Assembly (NCBI GenBank): GCA_000708835.1 | Contig: DF236952.1 | Coordinates: 1-64,000, forward strand | Origin: Klebsormidium nitens | Lineage: Eukaryota > Streptophyta > Klebsormidiophyceae > Klebsormidiales > Klebsormidiaceae | Length of the DNA: 64,000 nucleotides | Direction: 5' to 3' | Shown: positions 34,092 to 45,900 of the stretch, piece by piece | How the letters are laid out: each line of letters opens with the position of its first letter | Position numbering within the stretch: the stretch's first letter is position 1 | Position numbers and translations under genes: made by a program | The notes under the pieces: model-generated | What the model saw: the letters and a program-made list of their open reading frames with translations, nothing else | Database searches by the model: none | Told to the model about the DNA's origin: nothing

Positions 34092-37000
34092 TCATTGATC
34101 TCCACTGTATAAAAGACACAACAAGTCTGCGCTGCAAGACTGTGTGCCCTGTTCAACGTCAAGGAATCACTATGCAAGAAGCGTTGAGCAAGCTCTGGCA
34201 ATTTCGTCTCGTAAGTTGTCCACGGGCCCATGTTCCGGGGTCCAAACGCCAGGGTTCAGATACACTCCGGAGTTCGCGAGCAAAGACTGAGCGGCTGGTC
34301 GGCCGTACATGCGTGCGTAAAGTGTTAGATACTCATAATCCTGCACAGAAAGGAAGCAGTGTCTCAGCAGAACTCCTTTCTTCGAGGACCTTTTGACAAG
34401 GGTCTGCTATGTGGTAGAACTTGGTTGAAAGTGAAAGGTGTGTGCTCTGATAGGGGGGCGGAATGAGTAACGCGTTCAAGCCTCGGCTACGTAGTCGTCC
34501 ATGGAACAACCGGCAAGGGCGAATCCCAATACCGGGCAGTAGATCGGGCGTCTAGTCGGTTACCCGAAGGTTTTGGTTGGACCAGGATCCAAATTATAGC
34601 ACGAGGAAATGGGAAGGCGTGCCCAAAGCTTTTGGACCTGTATGCTTCTTGTCATCGCAAGTATGCGCCAAGATGATTGATAGATTCAAGGGTGGAGCAC
34701 CCTCGTCGCGCCACTGGTCATCAAGCTGCTTCCACGTCCGTTTCGGATTCTCGACCGAAGGCAGTCTTCACTGCTCGTCAAGGAAGACAACGCACCGTAG
34801 AAGCAAGCACGGAATGTTGCAAACCTCCGCTCCCTTTCCAGAGACTGGAAGCATTCTTTCGTGCAGATATTGCTTAGATGATGACAATACACAAGAGTCT
34901 GTTGAACCAAAACGAGACCTCGCAATAGGGGAGCCTAAAGAGGCAGATGACGGAAAGAGCAAGGCCAAGACGCCAAGGTCCGTTGACAAACGAACAGGTT
35001 TGCACTTTTTACCTGCATTCCACTAAGGAAGCGCTCAAGGCGACACGAAGCGACGGGTTCGGTGTTCTCAGGGGAGAAAGCCTGGCCCGGATAGAAGAGA
35101 ACGCCATCGCCGAAAGGCAGCCCCGGCCGGAAGCGGATCTGCGGACGCAGAAATGACAGGAAGGTTCAGCCGGGAGGAAGGACACGGTTGACTCCCAACT
35201 GGGTGAGGCGAGTTTTGACACGGGGGCGAAGGCAGGGGTGTAAGAAATCTGTGCTAAGAGGGTTGAGAAAATGGATATGAGACGGGCTAGGCAGGTCGGC
35301 GAGAGGTTCCAAAGCGCAAGTCTCCCAATCTCTGCGCGTTGACAGATAGGCGGTCCAAAGCGCTGCAACAATCACCAGGCTGAAGTTTTGCTGTATTGGA
35401 TCGTCATGGCGAAGGCAGCGCTTAAGCTCAATCGTTGCTCAACTCAGAACCAACACCGCAGGGAGTGACCAGTAGAAACTTGAGACCCAATACTGCGTGA
35501 GTGATAAGCACGGAAAGTCACGCTTCCGACATCGACTTCCAACCCCCGAGCAGCAATCTGGACGAGTCTTCGTTTACCGCCTCACATGTCAGCAGCGTCA
35601 CTTGAGTGAATTGCACTCAACAAAGAGCTTCAATCTCACCTCGGCGGAGGGCGCGCGCGCCTTGTCGTAGCAGTTGGTGCCCCAGTAGAGGAACCCGGTT
35701 CCCCCCTCCTTCCAGACCCGCCAGAGGACGGCCCGCTGCTGGGTGCCGCGCATGCCCAAATGCAGGTTGGGCTGCGGGTCGCCGGGACCCATGCACACGT
35801 ACGACCACCACTGCTGGCGGGAGAGAGGGCACAGCTCAGGACTCTTAGGGGACTTTTCAGGTGTGTTGACAGAATGTCTTTCAAGGTGATCCATAAGCAG
35901 ACTGGAAAGTGTTTCCCAGACGTTGCAAGCTCAGCATGTTGCGGGCGACTGGTTGGGCTGCGGGTCGCCGGGGCGCATGCACACGTGCGACCACCACTCC
36001 TGACGGGAAAATACGCAAAGCTCAGCAATTGAGGCCTTTTTCTCGAGTACTTCTTGAGATGTCTTCCAAAGTAATTCACCAATGCGTATGAAAAGTTGGA
36101 GCCTTTGTCTCTTTTACGCTGCAACGCTCAGCATGTCGCGGGCGACTGGCCCACGATGTTCCGCAGTGGCAGTTCATGACCGACAGCGGCTCGAGAATGC
36201 TTGGCCGGCGAACTGCACGGGTGGCGGGGACTGCGTAGGCAGACCTTCTCGCTCCCCGAATTTTGACAGTCGATGAGAGAAGGTGACGGTCCCTAGGAAA
36301 TAGCAGGCACACCAACGGAAGGCTCCTCAAAACAGCAGAGGATTCTGCATTAATTCCTTTTAGACCGACTGAAACAGTAAGCCCCTGGTTTTATCCCTTC
36401 CTCCTGAACACAACAATCCGAGCGCAGCGCCGACATCACTTGTTTTATCTCGCCCTGCACTGACCCTCGCCACGCCCAATGTCAAGAGATAGAAGAAAAA
36501 GACGAAGCTTCCTGGCAAGCTTGCAAAAGCCTTGGATGTAAGTCCCTGCATAGCCTTAAGCGTAATCAATTCTGAACCTACCTCTCCCTCCTCCGCCCGG
36601 ACTTTTGCCCCCATCGCCTCCGCCGCATCCTCGCGCCCCGCCAATGCCCACTGGCTGACGCAGTGCACCTGACGAAAAGCATACGCATGTCACGGTTGCA
36701 CCAATTCCAAACCCGTCACGATATTGCAGCCAAATTCGAAAGAAGTCGGTGTTTCCAGTCGGCCGGAGATTTCAAACAGTATGAGACACACACTGTAGCA
36801 GATTCTACACCAAATGACTTCAATAGGCAGCACAGCTCGGACGAAACGGGTTGAAGATTGACATGCCTGCTGAAAGAATCAAGACCTTCGACAACCCCGC
36901 TTATATTGAAAACGACGAAAAAGACCACAAATAAAATGAACCTGGCAGTGGGGCCGCAGCATCTCCGGGACGCTCAGCAGGCTGTCGATGGTCTGCGGGC

Positions 37001-40000
37001 CGACCGCGCCGTCGCGTGCGCCCGAGTAGTAGGTCGTAAGCACGCGCGCGCCGGGCGCGGCCGCGTGGATTTCGGCCGCCATCTCGCGGATGCGCGCGTG
37101 CTGCACGGACGTGGTGGGCTCGTCCCACAGGTAGCTGCGGGGAGTGACGTCAGCGTCGGTAAGAACAACGACGGCAAGTGACGCAAACGTTGGTACGAAC
37201 AACGCCGGAGAGTTGCATGAATGTGGGACGCGATGATACGAGGACGAGCAAATAAGAGTTTGTTTCCTGATTGACCTTTGCCGGGAGGTCATTTTCGTCG
37301 TTTGTGTGATAGTAGACTACGATGAATTCACAATTTGAATGCCCAAATTCACGTACAGATGAGGCACTAAGATGGAAAAATCAGGACATGATAATGTGGC
37401 TTGAGTCAAAACCAACCGATACCTGGAGGGGCGCTAAAAATGCAATCGACTTTTGACAATCACATCAGCCGAAAGGCACATCAGCCGAAGGGAGCAAGGA
37501 TGCTTTTGCGACGAGGGGTGCTCACAAGTACGCCTTCTTGAAGTGCGGTCGGTCCTTGAGCGCCCCCAGCAACTTCAGCAGCGCTTCCTTGCCCTCCACC
37601 GGGTAGCCGCGGGCGTCCATTCCGGCGTACGGCAGGGCGTATGCGGACAACCGGGGGTCCGAATAGTACGCCTCCGCTCGAGGGTGATCGACTGGAGGCA
37701 CACGAATAGGATGTATCGGATTCAAGACTATGTCTAAAACAATGCCAGAAGGATTCCATTTCCCCTTCCAAGCTGCGAGAATGGAGACGCCCTGTGAAAA
37801 CGTTCTCGTAGCCGTTGAATCACCACATTGACGACCCTGCTTACAGTGGCGGCCATCAGCCCATAGCGGCGGCCATCAAATCAAACGAGGGCCCACATGC
37901 ATCAAAGTCCTGCTACCTGATAAGTGAGACCCCGGATAGTCGCACCTTTTTCTACTGCGAGCACATTCAGAATGCCAAATTGTCGATCATAATAATTGAC
38001 AAAGTAATATCGACCCGAAATGCAGGTTCTTCTGACCTGGCCAGGGGCACGTGTACGTGTAGACCTGCATCTCCCGCTCCCAGCGGCAGAAGTAGGGGCT
38101 GACCCGGAACGGCAGCAGCCACTGGAAATGCGCGTCGAGCGCCGCGCACCAATCGTCCGTCCCCCGGGATAGCTACAGACGCCAAGCAAGAAATTGGTGT
38201 TCAAGTTCTCGGGTGACCGAGATTATCAAACGGTCAGTTTCGCCGTCGCCTTGGGTGGAACAGCTGCGATTGATAAGCTTACCCGAACTGGCTCGCAAGC
38301 CTGGTTATGGTCCCGATAGGTATCAGAGCTTTTAGGGCTAGGTCACACGCAAATCGGCTGTAGATCGAACAAATGACAGCGTTCCGGCCCAGCTGGGAAT
38401 CGTGACATCCACCGGCCCGGAGCACGACCCTACTTGCTCTCTGCTTGCAGTTCTTATGTTGAAAGTACGTGACGGAGGGCAAGAAGAGCCGAATCCGGCG
38501 TGAAAAGCTTCCGAAGAGGACGAACGGAAAAGAATCACAGAAAGATTCATAATGGAAAAGGAATAATGACGTCGGCTTGCCTGGAAGCGGTCTTCGATCA
38601 CGCTGTCGCTGACACCCATGACAGCTGGCAGGCTAGGAGTGGTCGGAAGGACGAAGTCCCACACGACGATCGAGATGGGCAAGCGGATGCTCTGCGAAGA
38701 GCGCGGGCCGTCGGGGGGCGGGTGGGCGTGCCCGTTGGTGAGGGGTTTGAGGGTGTTAACGGGCTCGGATTTGGGGGTGTGAACGGGCTCCGATTGGCGG
38801 AGTAATGTGCGCAGGCGGCGCTCGACGGAGTGCAGTTCCTGCGGAGAAGGAGAGGTTTGGGGTCTAGGCTCTATCATAGGATTCTGAAAAGCTCGACTAA
38901 GAGACGGAAGTGCAACGTCCGGAAAGCCGAGAAGAGTGCTTAGGTTGGCCCGGCAACGGTGTTCAATAAGCAAAGAAAGTGATCAGAAACCCAGTTAATC
39001 GGTACAGTCCTGTCTGGAAGCGTTCACTGTTTTCAACCCAACTAAAGCGGACAAGACGGTTTGCACTTTGATGACTCATGGGTACTCTGGAAGGATCTTC
39101 CTGTCTCAAATTTCGCTTCGCCATATGTGAAGCTGCTTGAAGATTATTAAGCTCTCCCCTGCAAACAATGTTCAGTGCAGCTGACGAAAGCAACCGTGGC
39201 CCTTTCAACCACCCTGACGTGAGGGGCTGGGTCTTCAGTTCAGCTTAATAGACCCCTTGTGGCGACTCAAGGCAAAGAACAGCTTTCGCTTCCGCAGCCT
39301 GATGGAAAAAACTGCTGTCGAGCTCGACCTCAGGGCCAGAAGAAGTCGGCGAGCAATTCTTGCTCCGCCAGACCCCACGGACAACCGACCGGGGAGTCCG
39401 GCTCTCGCACTAGTTGACCAGGACTTTTCAGTGGTCAAGCAAACTCGGGCTGAGTTCACAGCCTGCTCACCTGACGGTCCGAAGCATCTTCACCAGTCGC
39501 CAGTCGTTGCCCCAACTCGTCGACAATTTCGCAAAGCCCGTCTCGAAGGGAGTCCGCGCGGCCGTTAACTTCCATCGGCTCTGACCTGGGGGAGTTGCCA
39601 AAGCAGAATCAGCATGCAGCTCAGCCATCATGCAGCAAAACCCCAATCTTCCACTGGATTCAGCAAGACGCGCTCCGAGGTTCGAAGGAAGTGGTGACAG
39701 ACTTCGTATACGTTTGAGAGACTTTTTTCCATGATCTCGATGGTCATGAAAGTCCACATAGAAGAGTTTTGCGTTGACAAAACTGCTTAGATTAGTATTC
39801 ACTGTCAGTATCTCGGTGTCTGACAGCTTTACAGCTTGAAGAACACCTTGGAACGCATCTTCAAAATACTTGAGCAAAGCTGGGATAATTTTGAGCAGAA
39901 TTTGGGCAGGTCGTTGGAACGTTGGCACAGATCTTAGTAAGGGGAAACCCAGATGCGTTGACAAAGCATGGCACCAACGTAAACCGTGTTTTTGGACATG

Positions 40001-41674
40001 AGATTTTTCCTCATTCTCGACGTCCTCACCCAGTATCATCAACAACAGGCTCAACCACCACCTCCCCTTCGTAAACGCCTGGACTCAGTCCGGAGGGAAC
40101 AGCCAACGAGAGCCACAGGGCTGCAGTTTCCCTGCAGGTTAAGGAACCGAACTATCTTGGAGATGTAAGTGTACTCGAACAGAAAGGCCTTGCTTTAGAA
40201 TCAGTAGGCGCTGGTCACCATAGGTACTGTAATCCTGGCTTTATAGAGCTGGGCACTTCAGCAACTCCTCTGACAGAAGAACGTCTTTTTGAGGGCTTCT
40301 TTCACCTCATGCTCCGATCAAATGATGGACGTCAGCGCAAGGGCGCAAGCATATGTGTCTTGGGATGAGCCGGTGACCGCAATCAAGCAGCCTCGGCGTT
40401 GAGATTCCAGGGAGAACACCGGAAGCCACACAAATCAAGTAGCACTGGCCCTTCCCCTGCAGCCCTCGCATTTAAACATCCCTCACCATTTCCGAAATGA
40501 CCAGACCTGAGCATCATGAAAGGGGACCTATTTTGCTGTTCTCTCCCCTCATCATTTGTTCAGCGACTCTCACCCATGGGGCAGATGCAAGCATGAGGTT
40601 GGCACCTGCATGGGCACCAGCGCATCCGGCACGCCACACATTGGCAGCACCCTGCGCAGCGTCACGTGCTCTCCTATCCGCAGGCACTCGCCACTGCTCG
40701 AATGAAAGTCTGACACGTGGATCTCCACCTCGCCTCCTTGGCCCCCATCCGATGGGCCCCACGCGCATCGCGGCCGCAGCGCTATCTGGACACTTTCCTT
40801 TTCGCCTCTGGCAGCCAAAAGGTGGACCTGACAGCAGTGGCATATCTTGCTGTTGGTCTGTCTGTTTGGTATGGAAGGTGGTTCATAGACGCTTTCCCAC
40901 TACTTCTAACATAGCTCCTCTATTCTGTCGCAGGACTGACAGCTCCCACTACTGAGATTTCTAAAGAATGCTATTGCGGCGCAACTGACAAGACTGGTTG
41001 TGAATTTCCTAAAGCAAAGATATGCATATTCCAGCTCCAGTCTCAGCTCATCAGCAGAACCAGAAGCTGTAAAGATTTTCATGTACCAAAGCCCTTCATT
41101 GTTTGGAGTCATCCAACTCTTCTTTGACATGTTTCTTATTGACCGTCCCAAATAAGCCTCCTGCTAGGAACACAAGGGACTGCTGGGGATGAGACTAGCA
41201 GTGAGCGCTGTGAAGCGCACCTTTTCCAGAGTTCTTGGTGGTTCCTGGGGTCCAATTGTGGCTGTACTTGGCATGGCCCAGACTGCAACAAGGTCCTCTG
41301 TTCCAGGCACAGGGCTGTGCCCCATGGCTTCTGCAGATTAGAAAACTCTGCGGATCAGAAAGGGCGAGCTTGCTAACTTTAATCTGCAGCCTTTAAAGAC
41401 CAGGAACGTTGCTGGCCTGCTTTGCCAACGTCTATGGCATCATTCAGAAAAGCGTAAGATCTTACTGGGCAAGGAGATCGACGTTGCTTGTTCTCAGCTA
41501 GTCAAATGAAGAGCTGCTTGCTAAAATGTGCTTTAAAAGGCAGCTTTCCCTTACCTGCAAATCCGTAGCCATACCCGCCGCCATGCCCGACAGTCACATC
41601 ATACTCTGGCTGGAGCGGCTGCTCTGCCATGGGGGGCATTGGGCGTGGTTCTTGAGGGGCAAGCGCGGTGGCGC
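34092..41674 (-). CDS. DUF4091/GH123-like glycoside hydrolase, 5' end unresolved
   Basis: Large predicted glycosidase, at least 679 residues. Exons (minus): 41674-41555, 41282-41221, 40827-40574, 40131-40030, 39585-39471, 38838-38581, 38172-38037, 37691-37526, 37134-36942, 36668-36582, 35813-35640, 35138-35013, 34340-34092; all phases join. The N-terminal beta-rich part has VWAMPSTATIG, GEKESVQIALRP and LWLSLAVPSGLSPGVYEG. The barrel part has VVWDFVLPTTPSLP, FRVSPYFCRW, and FYLWDEPTTS; the adjacent Asp-Glu matches the catalytic pair known in GH123 enzymes. Next come WWSYVCMGPGDPQPN and GTGFLYWGTNCYD, then GDGVLFYPG and DYEYLTLYARMYG, classic DUF4091 C-terminal motifs. The start is unresolved: the open frame continues upstream to about 41820, and a hydrophobic stretch near 42040-42130 (MVLVHILCMIIVLALLSLM) could be a signal peptide exon but does not join in phase. 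The substrate is unknown. The intron after 38581 has a GC donor. Confidence 0.9.
35765..36149 (-). repeat. Diverged tandem duplication containing a dead exon copy
   Basis: The segment 35765-35950, which covers the 5' end of a DUF4091 exon and part of the intron before it, is repeated in diverged form at about 35951-36149. A third copy starts near 36121 (gcaacgctcagcatg against gcaagctcagcatg at 35925). The second copy keeps a CAG acceptor at 36000-36002 and reads EWWSHVCMRPGDPQPN, close to the real exon QWWSYVCMGPGDPQPN. It then runs to an in-frame TGA at 35931-35933 and lacks the rest of the exon. It is therefore either a dead duplicate or a poison exon. See findings. Confidence 0.85.
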
Positions 41675-42981
41675 CTGCGAATATGTTGAAAGTCCCTGAT
41701 TGAGGATGTGGTATCAAAGTTAGACGTGACGTGGACCTCATTGATTCACCACTGGCTGGAAGTCGCGGTCTTAGAGTGGCTTTCTGGGAACGGTTCGCTC
41801 GAACTCTGAGCGACACAACTATGCAAGAGGAGAATCTTTAGTGAGATCTTTGCACACAGGAAGCAATGAAACCCATCTCGTGCCGTAGGTTTTCAAGATC
41901 TTCAATGCTCGTCTCTTCAAGTACCAGAAGCTCTTCAGGAAGGTCCTATGCTCGCTGCAAAGATCACAGCCCTTACTCTTGTTGTCTTGCTCGCATCATA
42001 AGAACAAAGAAACTTGAATCAACAAAAGCTGCAGCAAAAAGAAAATCTTGCACCACCTTTGCATCAAACTCAGAAGGGCAAGAACAATGATCATACAGAG
42101 AATGTGCACCAGTACCATACGAATAGAAAAGCTGCACCGATCACCTGGAACATTGCTTGCGGCTGCTTCATTGCAGATGTCCATTCTGCGTCATGCCGCC
42201 GTATTAAGTAATCCGGCTGCTCAGCCTGCTTGCGGGGTGGTGAAACCTGCTGATGGCTGCCGCTGAAAGGGCACCAATTTCCGTCTTAGCGCCCTTTCCC
42301 TTTGACTTTTGTAAGGGCCAAAGACGACGGAACTTCGCAAAATTACACTCTCGCGCCCTAAGACCAAGACCGGCACTTGTACTGTGTGGCAAGTAGGCCT
42401 CACAACCGTCGATCTGTAGGAACTCAGGAATGTGCACCGTCCGATGCGAGGGATCCCACTGTTCGCTTGCTGGAAAAGCCCAGGCCCAGGGTCGCAGCAT
42501 TATGATTCAGCGGTTTATCAGCAGTTCGCCCCTCGCGAATTCCTCGCGCGACGGCAGATTGAGCATCTAGCCAGCTATCACGATGGAACAATAGATTGAA
42601 CGATGCAGCCACTTGCATCATCAAGATGATCTACAAACACTTTCGACATTACATCTCGAGAGCATAATCATCAGTCATGACCATCTAAAGAGCGTGTGCA
42701 TGGGCGAACCTAGAGCTTCTCGATCACAAATCTCCTAGCTCGCATTGATCTGTACCTAGGTCGTGCCAGATCACGTGCCGGTTCACGCATCCCGCAAGCT
42801 TTGATCCGTGTCTGGACGGATCAAAACTTGTTGAATTTTCATGATGCAAAGGATGAGTGGGCACATACCATCGAGCTATAACTTTGTCTGCACAAATGCT
42901 TTCAACTACAAATCCTATGTAAGCAACGTGCAACGGCAAATCCTTGCTGTCCTCGTACAATCGTTCATGGAGCTCTTAGAG
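41675..42981. other. Upstream region of DUF4091 gene and 3' flank of NSUN6-like gene
   Basis: Holds the unresolved 5' part of the DUF4091 gene, including a possible signal-peptide-like stretch on the minus strand at 42040-42130, and the 3' UTR of the methyltransferase gene. No other gene is supported. Confidence 0.45.
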
Positions 42982-45900
42982 TCAAGTTTGGGCTCCAGAT
43001 TTCTGAAACTTGGCAATGAAGAAACCAATAGTATCCAACGGTCCATCTGGGTCGAATCGCTGGACCGAGTTTTGCTCCCCCTCCCGCAGCCATTCCCTGG
43101 ACAAGGAACCCGCTTCAGTGCTTCAACATGTTTTTAGCTGCTTAATTGTAGACCTTGATTAGAGTTGATTGCATGATTGATAGAAAGCCTAGGAGGTGAA
43201 GTCCAGATGACCCCCTGAGAAACTGCCCCTATCAAGGCAGTGAGAGAAACGCGATCAACGACATTCAGTAAGGACTATTAGAGAGTGGATCAGAGGACGA
43301 CAACAACGGAAGCCTCTCGACAGCTGCGACCGAGATGATCAATGTCTGGCGTGAAGCGTACCTGTAACCTGTACCGTCAAAGACGTCACCACCACCAACC
43401 AGTCCCGGACCTCCAAGCCGTGGCTCCTGCAAGAGGGTGAATTATGGAATTCTCTTCCATTTGACAGTTGATCAGAACCTTCATATATACCAGGACGATG
43501 TTGGATAGGAAAACGGGCTGTCGGTTTACGACCGACAAAACTCGTTTCCATCCGATCTGAGGAGGCAAGTCGACAAGAGCATTTTGCCCGGTACCGCATA
43601 AAGTACTGGACTTGGTGACGTTGCTTGGTTTCAAGCAGATCCTGCTGAATAGCAGGACGTCGACGAAGCAAAGAGGATAAAAGAGGATCGGATCTGCGTG
43701 CATCTGCGAAGGGATAACAACAGCGGCATTTGCTACTTTGAAAACGTTCACACAAGTAAGACGAAGCGCGTTCTGTAAGATATTCAACGACCAGATCCGT
43801 ATTGTCAACCTGGAGGAACCCTGCATCAGATCCTTGCGAAAACTTGGAACGGGTTCCAGCAAAAATGATTGCGAGCAAAAGCGCAGGCGTGGTTCTTACT
43901 TGCGGCACGAGGCGAAGGCACGGGTACGTTTCGAGGGCATACCGGACGAGTGCTTCGTTTTCCCCGGGGTTAAGCGTGCACGTTGAGTACACAATAAACC
44001 CCCCGGGTTTGACTAACTTAACCGCCTGGTCCAAGAAGCGCCGCTTGTACACTCCGTCTTGACGCAGAGATTGCAAAGTGACCTGAACCAGAGCCAGGAC
44101 AGTATGTGCTAATGCGTTTCCAAAAATTGGTAGTGCAAAGTCGTCTTCTTTCACACGTAACACCGAGCAAATGGCCATCCGTTCCTTGAAAAAGAGGGCC
44201 AAAACTCCTTTTCAAGTGGCATAGGCATGCCGCAAGCAGCAAAGCATCGGCGTCGTTTACGAGGTGATGGGCAGGTCACAACCTGAGAATCAGTGATGTA
44301 GAGAGATCTTCGCAGAGAGTGGGCAAAGTGGTCGGGGCAACTCACCCCGCCCACGAACAGCCGCGGCCGCAGCCCCAGCGCGGAGCACGGCGCGTCCAGC
44401 AGCACCCGGTCGAAGCTCCCGGGCTCCAGCTTGTCGAGCTTGGCGCTCTTCTGATTGGACCGCAGCCAGCGTGCTTCTTTCCGCTGAGCTCGCTTCTCGA
44501 GCGTTGAGCCCCGGCGGTCGCACACTCTAGGCGCGCTGGAAGTGTTCAGAGATTCGATGGTTGGAGGTGTGATAGAATCTGCTCTCACGTTGGCCGGTTC
44601 CGCCTGGGGGCTTGGACCGGGTTCTGAATGGCCAGGATCAGTGGCCACTCGGACGTCCGCGCTTCCTGAGACGGCATGCTTGTGGCAAGGCTCTCCGCTT
44701 TCGTAAGTTTCCCCTCGGTAATTGTTTCCCGTTTCATCGCCCGTGTTGTCCGGCTTCGAATGTACGCTACTCTCCCTTGGATTTGTCTGTCCAGTTTGTA
44801 CTATTCTAATACTAGGCGAATCCCCAGGCGAGACTTCTCGCGATTCGATGGCACAATTAGCATGCCTCCTCTCTGGGTCAAGTTGTTTACTCAGCGCCTG
44901 GCTAGACCCTAGCTCAGCTTCTTCGCTACTATTTCTCCTATCGGCCGATCCTTCCTTTCCGTCCACTCCAACTGGCACCTCCGCTAACCGCCACTCCGCA
45001 GCAAGGCCAGTCTCGCCCGCGCTCTCCGGTTCTGCAACACCGTTCGAGGAGCTGTCCGTCCTATTCTCAAGGCCACCATCGATGAGTTCTTCAGAAGTGC
45101 ATGGCTCTGGTCGAGTTGGTATCCCGTCTATTTCACCATTTTCTTCCACCGTTTCCGATACTTTTTTGCGCCCCGCTTCCTTAGAATCACTGACTGCCAT
45201 GCCAGCAACGCTGTCCGGTTTGGCCGGCTCTCGGACGCACAACGTGGCGTCCATCTTGAACGCTTTGATGCAGGTCAGCCCCATCTGGCTCGCGAGCCTC
45301 TCAATCTGCTGTACCTGCGAAACAGTATGACCAGCTGTTGGAAACTTCTTACATTTTTAGTAGGGGGCAATCTGCAGAACCCATTGCCGTAGCTGCGGGA
45401 TCTTCGGCAGGGGTTAGTGTTAGCGTGCAACATACAGTCTTTGATTCATTTGTTACAGGGTCGATGATGCAGAGAGGGAGCTCAACTGAGAAAGATATCA
45501 GCAACCTTATACGCCTGCACTGTGATCGCGCTGATCCACAATTCTCAATAATACGTTCCAAAAGCGGAAAGCTCGGAGCGTCACGATGTCGACTCCGATT
45601 CCAAGGAGCAGACTTGTTGTATCAAGGGCTGACCCTGAAACAATCGGTGCATAGCTTCAACCGATCATAATGTTTGAGACCTTAGCAGGTCCATTGCAGA
45701 TTGCATCAAACCGTCAACTCGGTCGCCCGAAAGAGTAGTCCAGTGAGTCGGCCACTTACCTTGCTCTGGGAACGATCCAGCGCAATGATCTCCCCCTTGT
45801 TCTTCATGAGAATGCCAATCGCGGTGGTCTTTCCCCCAGGAGACGCGCACATGTCGAGGATGCGCTCGCCAGGCTTCGGACCTGCGGCAGGCAACGTCAT

